64,000 bases of DNA from NCBI GenBank assembly GCA_937776645.1, contig CALMRI010000009.1, forward strand, positions 25,723 to 89,722. Direction: 5' to 3'. The translations under genes and the position numbers were made by a program. The stretch's first letter is position 1. Every line of letters begins with the position of its first letter. The notes beneath the pieces were generated by a model. It worked only from the letters and a program-made list of their open reading frames with translations, ran no database searches and was not told the DNA's origin. Positions 51,624-60,591 of the stretch are shown piece by piece. Origin of the DNA: an uncultured Alphaproteobacteria bacterium. Lineage in GTDB: Bacteria; Pseudomonadota; Alphaproteobacteria; Thalassobaculales; Thalassobaculaceae.

Positions 51624-51891
51624 CGCGAGGTAGCGCAATTCGAGCGTCGGGTTAGGCGCCTTTTACCGATCGATCTCGAACAGCATCAGTTCGATCAGAT
51701 CCTCTCATTCACTTATAACTTGGGCGCCGGAGCGCTCCAGGCATCGACCCTTCGGAAGAAGATTCTTCGCTATGACATGGACCATGGACGCCGACGCCCG
51801 TGAATTCGACCGCTGGGTCTTTGCCGGCGGCCGCAAGCTGGCGGGCCTTGTGCGACGCCGCGCGGCCAAGCGGGAGATGTTCGAAGGGTAG
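51624..51891 (+). pseudogene. GH24 phage-type lysozyme C-terminal fragment (element 1)
   Basis: Plus strand reads EVAQFERRVRRLLPIDLEQHQFDQILSFTYNLGAGALQASTLRKKILRYDM, then after a shift REFDRWVFAGGRKLAGLVRRRAAKREMFEG. This matches the C-terminal half of phage endolysins (…ALVSF.FN.G.GAL..STL…W…GG.…GL..RR..E). The N-terminal half, which carries the catalytic Glu, is absent. It lies just before att copy 2, as does the second fragment before att copy 3. Confidence 0.8.
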
Positions 51892-51946
51892 CCTAAAATC
51901 TCACAACCCATTGGTACGCTATGACAAGAGTGGGGCAGGGTAGTCC
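51885..51946 (+). repeat. Left-arm AGGGTAG repeats before att copy 2
   Basis: AGGGTAGCC at 51885 and AGGGTAGTCC at 51937 are 52 bp apart, the second 41 bp before the att core. The corresponding pair before att copy 3 is at 54051 and 54103 (52 bp apart, 42 bp before the core). They resemble the right-arm AGGTTAGAC repeats. The first overlaps the lysozyme stop. Confidence 0.5.
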
Positions 51947-51977
51947 AATTAGTCATTGATATCATTGGAATATCATC

Positions 51978-52027
51978 GGAATCATAATCCGCTTGTCGGA
52001 GGTTCAAGTCCCTCCTCCGGTACCAAT
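51978..52027 (+). repeat. Attachment-site copy 2 (3' half of tRNA-Met)
   Basis: Fifty bases match 48802-48851 of the tRNA gene at 48 positions, from GGAATCATAATCCGC to the CCAAT after the acceptor. Left and right arm-like repeats lie at fixed distances. Upstream sequence matches the upstream of copy 3 (ACCCATTGGTACGCTATGAC in both), not the tRNA 5' half. It is an internal attP-like junction between element 1 and element 2. Confidence 0.9.
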
Positions 52028-52103
52028 ATTTTCCATGACTTAGCAGGATTTGGAAAAAAGGTTAGCCGAATCGATCCGAAAGGTTAGCCCCGTTTGTTCT
52101 GGT

Positions 52104-52332
52104 TTAGTCCGTATCGATCAGTCGAATTGCCGCTGTCGCGGAAGGCTTTTGGCTCGCCGTACTCGTATACCGTTGGATTTGTGACATGCTTTTGTGGCCA
52201 GTGATAGCGGCAATAGCTTTCGGCGTCAGCCAGCCTAATGGTGACTGTGTGGCGCAGGCCGTGAAAGGTTAGACCGGAACCAATTTTCGCAGTCTTGGCC
52301 AACTTCACGCAGATTTGTTGGAACATACCCAA
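52104..52332 (-). pseudogene. Integrase 3' fragment (element 2)
   Basis: It matches the C-terminal end of the element 1 integrase: LTFHGLRHTVTIRLADAE, then after an internal loss the tail up to the same DTD-stop. About 230 nt remain, with the catalytic H-x-x-R kept but the central and N-terminal domains gone. The arrangement relative to its att copy is the same as in element 1. Confidence 0.85.
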
Positions 52333-52507
52333 AAGTCTAGCGAGCTAGTACCGGCGCCCGCCTCTCGCTGTAGAATCATGATCATGGTTGTTGGAGTTTC
52401 GTCCAAGCTCGCGGAGCTGTATCGCTCAGGGTGCCGGTGATCCGGGCACGGGTGGGAACCCGCCTCCAACCCGCTACCGTTAAATCGTGATAGCCCGTTA
52501 AATGGGT

Positions 52508-53620
52508 CTATTCGCTGCCCCCAAAGCGTCTCAGGGCCTCGCGCCACTCCGGGTCGGATTCGGTCGTTCTCCGAATGACAAGTTCTATAATATGTTTTTG
52601 CCAAGGTACCGGATCAGCATTATCGAGGCGCCAATTATCGTCGAACGGAATATTCTCAATACGAAATTGATGTCCCGCCGTACTTTTCTGCGTATTATTA
52701 ACGCAGTAGAGGGTTCCATTTTCCTTCAAAACCCTTTCTATATTAGAAATATAGAATCCGACATAATTTGTAGTCATTTCTGCAAATGATCGAATATTGA
52801 TGGCGGCATCGAAAATACCGGCTGGGAGCTCGCCGATCACCGCCGGCGGCAAGAGCAAGACGTCAGCCTGCTCGAGAGAGGATTGGATACCAAGGTTGCA
52901 ATATTCCTGATATCCAATCAACCGAGCGTCGGGCATTGCAAACGAGAGATACCAGCGCTGAATTGCCAAGGTTTCAGGCAGATCAATTAACACGAAACGC
53001 GACCCGGCATCGATCCGCCGCAGTTTTGCGGCCAACGCGCCATAGCCACCGCCAATTTCTAGCACCCACGCCGCCGGCCGTCCGGAGAGCGCGCGTTCTA
53101 GCGAGGAAGCAAAATAAATCTGTGAAAGGTCGTGGTAGTCGACTGGGACCGGGCAATCAGAAAATCGCTGGGCCGCTGGATCGCCAATTTTCGCCTCGCT
53201 AAGAGACTGGATCCGTTCGGCTGAAAGGCTCGCGCTTCGGATGAGGCGGCGCATGGCTTCCCGCAACGCTTTATCGTTGAATTGCCAGGCTTGCACAAAT
53301 GGTCCACGGTGCGCATTCATCGACGGCTTCAGATCCGGCCTGTACCGGCCCTCGCTATACTTTAGGGAATCATCGAAACCGTAGCTGATCGCCATACGGC
53401 GAAATCGCGGCCAAATCTCTGGGGTCCGGATTAATTGGTCAAAATCGCCACGGAAAACATTCCAATGCTCACCCACATTGTGGGGCATTGGCGACCGGCG
53501 CGCCGCGAGATAGTCCATCAAAATAGTTTGCAGTAAGGGATCATCGATTTGGGCGCCGGGCTCGGCGAGCCGCACGCGATCCCCTATCAATGTCTGACCA
53601 TTGGTTGGAGGCATGGACAA
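52508..53620 (-). CDS. Putative sugar O-methyltransferase
   Basis: The intact 370-residue protein has HNVGEHWNVFRGDFDQLIRTPEIWPRFRRM, typical of the putative sugar O-methyltransferase family, and a SAM-binding motif WVLEIGGGYGALAAKL in the middle. FVLIDLPETLAIQRWYLS and NGTLYCVNN follow. It probably methylates a hydroxyl on a surface polysaccharide. It is the single cargo gene between integrase fragment 2 and lysozyme fragment 2. Start MSMPPTNGQ at 53620; codon use and GC are lower than in core genes. Confidence 0.82.
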   Translation of the reverse strand: MSMPPTNGQTLIGDRVRLAEPGAQIDDPLLQTILMDYLAARRSPMPHNVGEHWNVFRGDFDQLIRTPEIWPRFRRMAISYGFDDSLKYSEGRYRPDLKPSMNAHRGPFVQAWQFNDKALREAMRRLIRSASLSAERIQSLSEAKIGDPAAQRFSDCPVPVDYHDLSQIYFASSLERALSGRPAAWVLEIGGGYGALAAKLRRIDAGSRFVLIDLPETLAIQRWYLSFAMPDARLIGYQEYCNLGIQSSLEQADVLLLPPAVIGELPAGIFDAAINIRSFAEMTTNYVGFYISNIERVLKENGTLYCVNNTQKSTAGHQFRIENIPFDDNWRLDNADPVPWQKHIIELVIRRTTESDPEWREALRRFGGSE

Positions 53621-53787
53621 CGTATTTTACTCCATATTGAAGAGCTTTGGCGATATATCAATGTTAAAATAGATTTAAGAGCAGTCTTTTAGACTGATAC
53701 GGTCACCAGGTGACGACAGTCGAATCGTATGCGTTGTTCCTTCAGTAAAGCTCGAAGCATACGTTGTCAAAGGCGCTGTCCTCTATG

Positions 53788-54057
53788 CGCTCATCGTGTT
53801 GGATCGCGCCATTCGAACGCCGGGTTCGGCGCCTTTTACCGGTGGATCTCGAACAGCATCAGTTCGATCCAATCCCCTCATTCACCTGGAACTTGGGCGT
53901 TGGAGCTCTCCAGGCGTCGATGCTCCGGAAGAAAATTCTTCGCTATGACATGAACGGTTCCGCCCAGGAATTCGACCGCTGGGTCTTTGCCGGCGGCCGC
54001 AAGCTGGCGGGCCTTGTGCGGCGCTGCGCAGCCGAGCGGGAGATGTTCGAAGGTTAG
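53788..54057 (+). pseudogene. GH24 phage-type lysozyme C-terminal fragment (element 2)
   Basis: APFERRVRRLLPVDLEQHQFD...SFTWNLGVGALQASMLRKKILRYDMNGSAQEFDRWVFAGGRKLAGLVRRCAAEREMFEG is in one frame and clearly a copy of the fragment at 51624-51891. Here the middle is intact, without the small shift. The catalytic N-terminal half is again missing. It is followed by the second pair of left-arm repeats and att copy 3. Confidence 0.82.
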
Positions 54058-54112
54058 ACCACAATCCCGTAACCCATTGGTACGCTATGACAAGGATGGG
54101 GCAGGTTAGACC
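54051..54112 (+). repeat. Left-arm AGGTTAGACC repeats before att copy 3
   Basis: AGGTTAGACC at 54051 and AGGTTAGACC at 54103 are identical over 10 bp and 52 bp apart. The second is 42 bp before the att core. Spacing equals that at copy 2. They match the right-arm motif next to copy 1. Confidence 0.55.
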
Positions 54113-54144
54113 AACTAAGTCATCGATATCATTGAAATAGCAGA

Positions 54145-54194
54145 GGAATCATAATCCGCTTGTCGGGGCTTCAAGTCCCTCCTCCGCTACCAAT
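54145..54194 (+). repeat. Attachment-site copy 3 (3' half of tRNA-Met)
   Basis: Fifty bases match 48802-48851 at 49 positions (one G to C change in the T-stem). The upstream 80 bp match those of copy 2. It is 2,167 bp from copy 2; copies 1 and 2 are 3,176 bp apart. Confidence 0.92.
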
Positions 54195-54248
54195 CTTTCC
54201 AATGACTAAGGCGAGGTTTGGGGAAAGGGTAGACCCGTTTGTTCCGTT

Positions 54249-54392
54249 TTAGTCCGTATCGATCAGTCGAATGGCTGCCTTCACACGGCGCTTTTGACAG
54301 GCCGTTCTCGTATAACGCTGGATTTGTGACATGCTTTTATGGCCGGTGATCGCGGCGATAGTTTTGTCGTCTGCCCCGGCGTCGGCCAGTTG
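54249..54392 (-). pseudogene. Integrase 3' fragment (element 3)
   Basis: About 144 nt match the last 48 codons of integrase 1, from the stop back to GADDKTIAAITGHKSMSQI. The match ends abruptly at about 54392, where a GST fragment begins. It is the shortest of the three copies and the most distant from the tRNA. Confidence 0.85.
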
Positions 54393-54645
54393 ACCCTACG
54401 CCAATATGTGGTTCAATACTTATTCAACAAGGACGCCGATGGTCATGTAGTGCGTACCGAGATTGACAAGGCGGAAAAGAGATTTCCAAAATGTTCCGCG
54501 GGCTAGACAAGGCGACCGGAAGCAACTTTTGGCCGGCGATGCATTCTCTGCTGCTGATTATTTCTTGATACCGATTCTAGGGGCTGCCCAGAGGTTCCCG
54601 AAAGGCAAGCTAGCGGTAGATGGCGCCACAAAACGCAAGCCCTAA
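54393..54645 (+). pseudogene. Glutathione S-transferase C-terminal fragment
   Basis: Plus strand reads LRQYVVQYLFNKDADGHVVRTEIDKAEK, then in other frames EISKMFRGLDKATGSNF and LAGDAFSAADYFLIPILGAAQRFP. This is the C-terminal helical domain of GSTs (…FSLAD….P…). Two 1-nt shifts interrupt it, and the thioredoxin-fold N-terminus is missing. It was cut by the junction with integrase fragment 3. Confidence 0.55.
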
Positions 54646-54803
54646 TTTGAAACGCATTCCCAGCGGCCAAGTTTGGTAAAGACCCCACTTCAACCGTCAT
54701 AAGGCTGTGGTCGTAAAACTGAGAACAAAGGTTGGGGCGTGGCCGTCTTAAGTTTATGAACTTAAGACGGCATCCATCGAATCTGTAAGTCTTTTCGCGA
54801 TGG

Positions 54804-57185
54804 TTAAATAAGCGGCCCCGTTGTGGCGATGGCTTTGGTTGTATGCCCCGCGATATTGACTTCCACCGAGATAGGAGCCGCTTCGGCGTCTACGACCCCG
54901 CTCAAATATCCGATCGCCACCGGCGCGCCGACCCGATGGCCAAAGGCTGCCGAGGTAGTTTGCCCAACGACCGTCCCGTCCAGGTAGATGGGCTCCCCCC
55001 CGATGGGCACGGCCGTCGTATCGTCGAACGTCAATGACATCACACGGCCACGTGGCGGCTCTTCACGCCGGGCTAACAGGGCTTCCCGGCCGACAAACGG
55101 TGTTTCCCAGGCGATGGCGAAGTCTAGGCCACCTTCCAGCGGGGTCATATCCGCGTCGATATCATGTCCCATGGATAGGAATCGCTTCTCGATGCGCATC
55201 GATGTCTGGGCATGAAAACCGGCGGGGACCGCTCCCGCCGCGATAATCGCATCATGCAGCGCCGCTGCGCGGGCCTGAGCGCAGGTAATCTCCCAACCTT
55301 GCTCCCCAACGTAAGACAGTCGAACCGCCCGGACTGGAATTCCGTCGATTTCCGCCTCCGCGTGGCTGAAGAAACGAATGTCGTTGAGGTCACTCGCCCC
55401 CAAATTAACGGCGATATGCGCGGTTTGTGGGCCCATTAGGCCAAGGACCACGAAATCCTCCGTCTCGTCCTCGAACAAAACCTTTTCCCCTTCACGCCGT
55501 TGCCGACGAAGCCAACCCATGGCTTTCGTCGGCGCCCCGCTACCGACGAACAGGCGATACTGGTTGGTCGTGATCCTCTGCACCGTCAGATCTTCTACAA
55601 AACCGCCTCGCTCATCTAACATCGCCGTATAGATAGCTCGTCCCGGAGGGCGGCTCATGTCATTGGCGCAGACCCGATTAAGGAAAACTTCCGCGTCCGC
55701 GCCTTCGACCCAAATTTTGCCAAGCGTGGATTGCTCGAACAAGGCCGCCGTCTCATGAGCTGCTTTGACCTCGGATGCGACCTGATCGAACCATTCCGGC
55801 TTCCCAAAGGTCATTCGGGGGGCACCAAGACCGCCGAAATAAAGCGGGCGCTCCCAGCCATATACCTGACCGAAGGTGGCGCCGGCCGTCGTCCAACGAT
55901 CATGCAACGGTGTTAGACGAAGGTAGCGCGCGCTCGAGAACTGGCGACCCGGATAGCCGATTTCGTAGTGTTTTCCAAGCACCTCGGGGATGCGAGCAGT
56001 GAGCGCCTGGATTGAGGATTGGCACTCGGCGAACCGGTTGGGATCGGCCTCGTGCAAGTCGAATGGCGGATGGCCCTCGGTTATGCAATGCGCTAGAGCC
56101 ATGCCCGCGCCTCCACCCGCCGCGACCCCGAAGGAATTCATCCCGCACCCAAGAAAAAAACCACGCGTCGCAGCGGATTCGCCGAGGAGAAACATGCTGT
56201 CGGGTGTGAAGCTCTCCGGACCATTCAACAGCATCTTCACTTCTGCAGTTTCGAGTGCCGGCAGACGGTGGAGAGCGTTGTGCATCATCGGCTCGAAATG
56301 ATCCCAGTCTTCTGGAAGAAGCTGAAATGCAAACTCCTCGCCAAGCCGGTCGGGATCGATCGGCCGGGCGCCCGGCTCGAAACACCCAACCAGGAGCCCG
56401 CCGGAATCGTCTCGTATATAGAGGTGCCCATCATGATCCGACAAGGTTGGTATGTTGCCCGTGACGCCTTCGAGCGGCTTGGTCAAGAGATAGAAATGCT
56501 CGCACGGCCAGACTGGAGCCTTGACATCGGCCATCGCCGCGACGCGCCGGCTCCAGAGCCCGGCACAGAGCGCCACCGCGTCGCAGGAGATGGTACCCGA
56601 CGCGGTCTCGACGCCTCTGACCCGCCCGGCCTCGGTAACGATCCCAAGCACGGCCGTATCCTCGAAGACACGAGCGCCAGCCCCCCGTGCGCCCTTGGCC
56701 AAAGCCGCGCAGAGATCCGATGGACTGACCCGGCCGTCATCCGGCGACCAGACTGCGCCAATCACATCATCGGCGTTCATCAAAGGCCAGCGTTCAAGGG
56801 CTTCTCCCGGAGATATCGAATGGGCGGCGACGCCAAAAGCGTGGGCCAGCGCCTCCTGCCGGTGAATATGGGTCAGTCGATCCGAGTTCGTCGCTATCGA
56901 CAGGGAACCTTTGTGAATCCAACCTGTGGCCTGGCCGGTTTCGCGTTCCAAACCCGAATAGAGCGAGATCGAATATTTGATCAAATTGGTGAGATTGCGG
57001 CTAGATCGCAGAGCTCGGACCTGGGCGGCGGAATGCCACGTCGTGCCCGATGTCAGCTTGTTACGCTCAAGCAGGATCGCATCGGTCACGCCGCGCTTGG
57101 CAAGGTGATAGAGGGTAGAGCAGCCCATGATGCCGCCACCGATAACGACTACTGGTGCGTGAGAAGGCAATATGGACGCGTTCAT
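54804..57185 (-). CDS. Sarcosine/dimethylglycine dehydrogenase-like FAD oxidoreductase with GcvT domain
   Basis: The 793-residue protein has an N-terminal DAO-type FAD domain (VVVIGGGIMGCSTLYHLAKRG, then TSGTTWHSAAQV with the His that can carry covalent FAD). The C-terminal GcvT-like domain has GATFGQVYGWERPLYFGG at about residue 430, then LMGPQTAHIAVNLGASDLND and YVGEQGWEITCAQARAAALHDAI. The length matches dimethylglycine and sarcosine dehydrogenases, which demethylate N-methylglycines and pass one-carbon units to folate. Frame is clean. It is divergent from ilvD. Confidence 0.9.
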   Translation of the reverse strand: MNASILPSHAPVVVIGGGIMGCSTLYHLAKRGVTDAILLERNKLTSGTTWHSAAQVRALRSSRNLTNLIKYSISLYSGLERETGQATGWIHKGSLSIATNSDRLTHIHRQEALAHAFGVAAHSISPGEALERWPLMNADDVIGAVWSPDDGRVSPSDLCAALAKGARGAGARVFEDTAVLGIVTEAGRVRGVETASGTISCDAVALCAGLWSRRVAAMADVKAPVWPCEHFYLLTKPLEGVTGNIPTLSDHDGHLYIRDDSGGLLVGCFEPGARPIDPDRLGEEFAFQLLPEDWDHFEPMMHNALHRLPALETAEVKMLLNGPESFTPDSMFLLGESAATRGFFLGCGMNSFGVAAGGGAGMALAHCITEGHPPFDLHEADPNRFAECQSSIQALTARIPEVLGKHYEIGYPGRQFSSARYLRLTPLHDRWTTAGATFGQVYGWERPLYFGGLGAPRMTFGKPEWFDQVASEVKAAHETAALFEQSTLGKIWVEGADAEVFLNRVCANDMSRPPGRAIYTAMLDERGGFVEDLTVQRITTNQYRLFVGSGAPTKAMGWLRRQRREGEKVLFEDETEDFVVLGLMGPQTAHIAVNLGASDLNDIRFFSHAEAEIDGIPVRAVRLSYVGEQGWEITCAQARAAALHDAIIAAGAVPAGFHAQTSMRIEKRFLSMGHDIDADMTPLEGGLDFAIAWETPFVGREALLARREEPPRGRVMSLTFDDTTAVPIGGEPIYLDGTVVGQTTSAAFGHRVGAPVAIGYLSGVVDAEAAPISVEVNIAGHTTKAIATTGPLI

Positions 57186-57594
57186 GGTCGAATCCTTTCA
57201 ACCGAAGGGCTGTTTCCACACTTTCAGATAAACATAGTTCTCCCATCGGACGTGTCTAACCAGCTAGCTCTGGTCGATAAATCTCATAAATTTTTCTTCT
57301 TGGGAATACAACTTATCGAAACCGAACTCATCGCGTAAGAACCCGTCGATCTCATCCACATTGTTTGTCGCCGCCGCGCTGGCGATGGGACCGGTGGGCC
57401 CGTTCACTTGGATTCTTTTCGCTGCTAGCACGCATCTTTGCAAGCAGGCTGGAGACAAAATTGCTTGGAAAGCCGCCTTCCGTGGCCGTACGCTTAAGGG
57501 GCAAGCCAAATGGGGAGCGTTGGCTTGTGCTTACCAAAGCCAGATTTTGCGCTGCACCCAGAGCGTCCTGAGAACAAAGCTTCGGAGAACGGTA
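57186..57594. other. Intergenic stretch between divergent genes
   Basis: About 410 bases. A minus-strand frame (57264-57509) ends EIDGFLRDEFGFDKLYSQEEKFMRFIDQS, which looks like a genuine protein tail, but I do not recognise it. An open plus-strand extension upstream of ilvD has no family similarity. Promoters for both divergent neighbours must be here. Confidence 0.35.
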
Positions 57595-59326
57595 ATGCCG
57601 GACAAATCAGTGAGCTACTGGAGCGATACCAAACACGGGCTGCGAGCAGTTGAGCTGCGAGCGGCGGGATTCGAGCCTTCTGAAGCGGTGAAAACCAACG
57701 CCGTGGTGACCATAGCCAACGCTTATACCAACGCTCATCGCTGTAACAATCGCGTGCGTCGTATTGCCGATTTGCTGGTTGATGCGGTGTCGTCATCGGG
57801 GGGCCAAGGCCTGCTGGTCGGCGCGCCGGCGGTCTCCGACGCGCTGACCCAGGGTACCGAGAATGCGGGGTACAGTCTGGTGTCGCGCGACCTTATGGCT
57901 GACTGCATGGAGACGGGCCACTACGCGCATCATGGCAATGCGATGATTGTCGTATCGGGGTGCGATAAGACCGGCGCCGCCGCTCTGATGCCGTTGGCAC
58001 GCACCAACGCTTTTGGTCTGGTGGTGTATCCGGGAACAAGTTCTCCGGGGCGGGTCGACTTTGAACCGTGGGCCAGCAAAGGTAACAACCTCACCATCAT
58101 GGATTACATGGAAGGTTCCGCCGCCCGAGAAGCCGGTCGCATCTCGGATGATGAACTGGCAAGCCTGCAGCGGTGCGTCATGCCGGGTAGTGGCACGTGC
58201 GGTGCGATGTTCACGGCAAATACAATGAGCACCATCGCCGAAGCGATCGGCATGATGTTGCCACGTGGTGCGTCTCATCCGGCTGACTACGACGCCGCCA
58301 GCGATATCCACGACGACGTCAAGAACCAGGCACACGCCAGCGTCAAAGCGCTTTACCACCTAATGGAGATGGGCGTACGGCCACGCGACATCATGGTGAG
58401 AGAAGCCTTTGAGAACGCGGTAACTACCGCTTACGCGATGGGTGGGTCTACCAACTTATACTTGCATGTTCTTGCCATCGCCCGTGAGGCGGGTGTGCCG
58501 TTTACGATCGACGACCTGCAGCGTATCGGCGAGCGCGTGCCGCTCATCGCCAACCTGCAACCGCATGGTGCCTACGCCATGGTCTCGCTGCATAATGTGG
58601 GCGGCGTCCCCGTGGTGATGAAAGCGCTACTTGGGGCCGGCCTGCTTCACGGTGATGTCATGACGGTAACGGGCAAGACACTTGCCGAAAACCTCGCGGA
58701 AGTAGCGTTGCCGGAGAACCTGCCCGCACAGGATGTGGTGTTTTCCGGTTGCCCAACCCCTGGCGGCTCCTGGTAACCACATCAGTGTTTTGTCGGGCTC
58801 GTTGGCGCCGGAGAGCTGCCTGTTGAAGCTCTCGGGAAAGACGCTCGAGGATGGCGAGTTTCGAGGCAAGGCAAAGGTCTTCGACAGCGAACAAGCGGCA
58901 ATGGTGGCGATACGCGACGACAGCGTGATTGCGGGTGATGTGATTGTCGTTCGACACGTGGGGCCAGTCGGCGCGCCTGGAATGCCCGAGATGGTGCATT
59001 TGACCATTCAGCTTCAAGGGCGTGGGTTGGGAAAAGAGGTTGCGCTTATCACGGACGGCCGATTTTCCGGCGTCTCGCACGGCATCCTGGTCGGACATAT
59101 TTGTCCTGAAGGCGCAAAGGGTGGGCCAATTGGCGTGGTGCGCGATGGCGACACCATTGTTATCAACCCAAAAACGCGCCGGCTTGACCTCGATATAACG
59201 CCAGACGAAATGACGGCCCGTATGGCGCGGTTGGGTGCGCCAGAGCTATCCGACGTACCCGAGGGCTCGGTGCTGGGCAAATATCGGCGTTTGGTCTCCA
59301 GCGCGCACTATGGTTGCGTGCTGTAG
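57595..59326 (+). CDS. IlvD/Edd-family dehydratase (dihydroxy-acid dehydratase-like), one frameshift
   Basis: The start at 57595 (MPDKSVSYWSDTKHGLRAVELRAAGF) is chosen over an upstream extension. Cluster cysteines are in VVSGCDKTGAAALM and PGSGTCGAMFTANTM. NAVTTAYAMGGSTNLYLHVLAIA and the C-terminal GRFSGVSHGILVGHICPEGAKGGPIGVVRDGD are classic. The frame shifts by an extra G near 58744-58748, after which PLAAPGNHISVLSGSLAPES follows. Corrected length is 576 residues. The Fe-S enzymes dehydrate dihydroxy acids in Val/Ile synthesis or sugar acids in catabolism; catabolic neighbours make a sugar-acid or related substrate possible. Confidence 0.87.
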
Positions 59327-59403
59327 CGAACCGCAGCTCATCGACGATAGCTGGTTTGCGGTTGGGTGCGTCGATGACCCTTTCGGTTGACTTGAGGTGT
59401 GAT

Positions 59404-60189
59404 ATGCAGTTGACGCAGGCCCAGTGCGAGGCCTTGGAGCGCGATGGTTTTTTGGTGTTACCGGGGATCTTTTCCGGGCCTGAGGTGGATCTGATCCAGG
59501 CCCGACTGCCAGCGCTATTCGCCGAGGACCATCCGGGGAATATCGTCGAACGGTCTTCCGGTTCGGTTCGGACCTCAATGGGGTTGCAACTGCGTGATCC
59601 GCTGATCGGCGCACTCGTACAGCATCCGCGTTTGATCGGCCCGGCGCTGCAGATCTTGGGCGAGCCAGCCTATATTCAACAGGTCAAGGTCAACGTGAAA
59701 GCGGCCTTTTCCGGTGAAGCCTGGCAGTGGCACTATGATTTTGCCACGCATCACGCCGAGGATGGGGTGCCGCGGCCAAGCGCCTTGAATTTGCATATTT
59801 TTCTCGACGATGTGTCCGAGTTCAACGGCCCGCTCTATTTCGTGCCCGGCTCGCACCGGTTCGGCGGTCTTAGCACCCGGTTGGATAGCAAAACCACCAG
59901 CTATCCGCTTTGGGTCTGTGACCGGGCCGAGGTGGCCAAGTTGGTTGAACGCCGTGGCCTGGTTGCGGCCAAGGGGGCGAGGGGGACGATGCTGATCTTC
60001 CACGATACCCTAGTGCACGGCTCTCCCAACAACATATCGCCCTGGGATAGGGCGATTTTTTCGTTGATTGTCAATCCGATCGCCAACGCGCCGCAAAGCC
60101 CAACCCGGGCGGACCATAAGCACCATCAGGACCTGACGGCGGTGGCCCCGTTGAGCGATGATTGCCTAGCGGCTCCGCTGATACGCTGA
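59404..60189 (+). CDS. Phytanoyl-CoA dioxygenase (PhyH/EctD-like) family protein
   Basis: The start at 59404 (MQLTQAQCEALERDGFLVLPGIFS) gives 261 residues. The iron facial triad is visible: H110-x-D112 in WQWHYDFATHH and distal H205 in FHDTLVHGSPNNISPW, with R216 two residues after the tryptophan for 2-oxoglutarate binding. The NN-S-P motif near the end resembles ectoine and amino-acid hydroxylases. It probably hydroxylates a small polar substrate using O2 and 2-oxoglutarate. No ectoine genes are near. It follows ilvD by 77 nt and may be cotranscribed. Confidence 0.85.
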   Translation: MQLTQAQCEALERDGFLVLPGIFSGPEVDLIQARLPALFAEDHPGNIVERSSGSVRTSMGLQLRDPLIGALVQHPRLIGPALQILGEPAYIQQVKVNVKAAFSGEAWQWHYDFATHHAEDGVPRPSALNLHIFLDDVSEFNGPLYFVPGSHRFGGLSTRLDSKTTSYPLWVCDRAEVAKLVERRGLVAAKGARGTMLIFHDTLVHGSPNNISPWDRAIFSLIVNPIANAPQSPTRADHKHHQDLTAVAPLSDDCLAAPLIR

Positions 60190-60591
60190 GCGCCTCCCGG
60201 CAATGGCCAAGACGCTCGATGGCATCCTCATCGGCAACCAGATCCAGGCTGAGGTTTTTCCAGAGAAACTCGGTTGCCGGCACCGGCGTCACTTGTGGAA
60301 TCGATCCCGCCGCTTCGATCTCGGCCAGCTGGGCCTGGGCGGGCGTGTCATGCTTGAACCGATCGGTTTCTTGCGTTCCAGAATACCAAGTCTACTCGTT
60401 AATTTTAATGAGTCCGTGCCAGTCGCCAAGTCAGATCAACTCGGCCATTTTTTGGATCATGATATTAGCAGGTTGAGGCGCCGTCTTGACCATTGTTTGA
60501 GCATTCGACCGCATCCATCATTTCCGAAAAATACTGCATCAATTGCACTCGGCGTTTTCACCATCATCCATTTGCGGGAGAAATGGGGATC
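60190..60591. other. Stretch without a convincing gene
   Basis: About 400 bases after the dioxygenase. A short minus-strand frame (TPVPATEFLWKNLSLDLVADEDAIERLG) overlaps the dioxygenase's 3' end and is not assigned to any family. No other landmark. Confidence 0.35.

Noticed and set aside
51978..54194. Two additional tRNA-Met genes
   Set aside because: Only the 3' half from the anticodon stem onward matches. The D-arm and 5' acceptor strand are missing, so these are att sites, not tRNA genes.
57361..57594. N-terminal extension of the IlvD-like protein
   Set aside because: No family homology before MPDKSVSYWSD; the extension is just open sequence.
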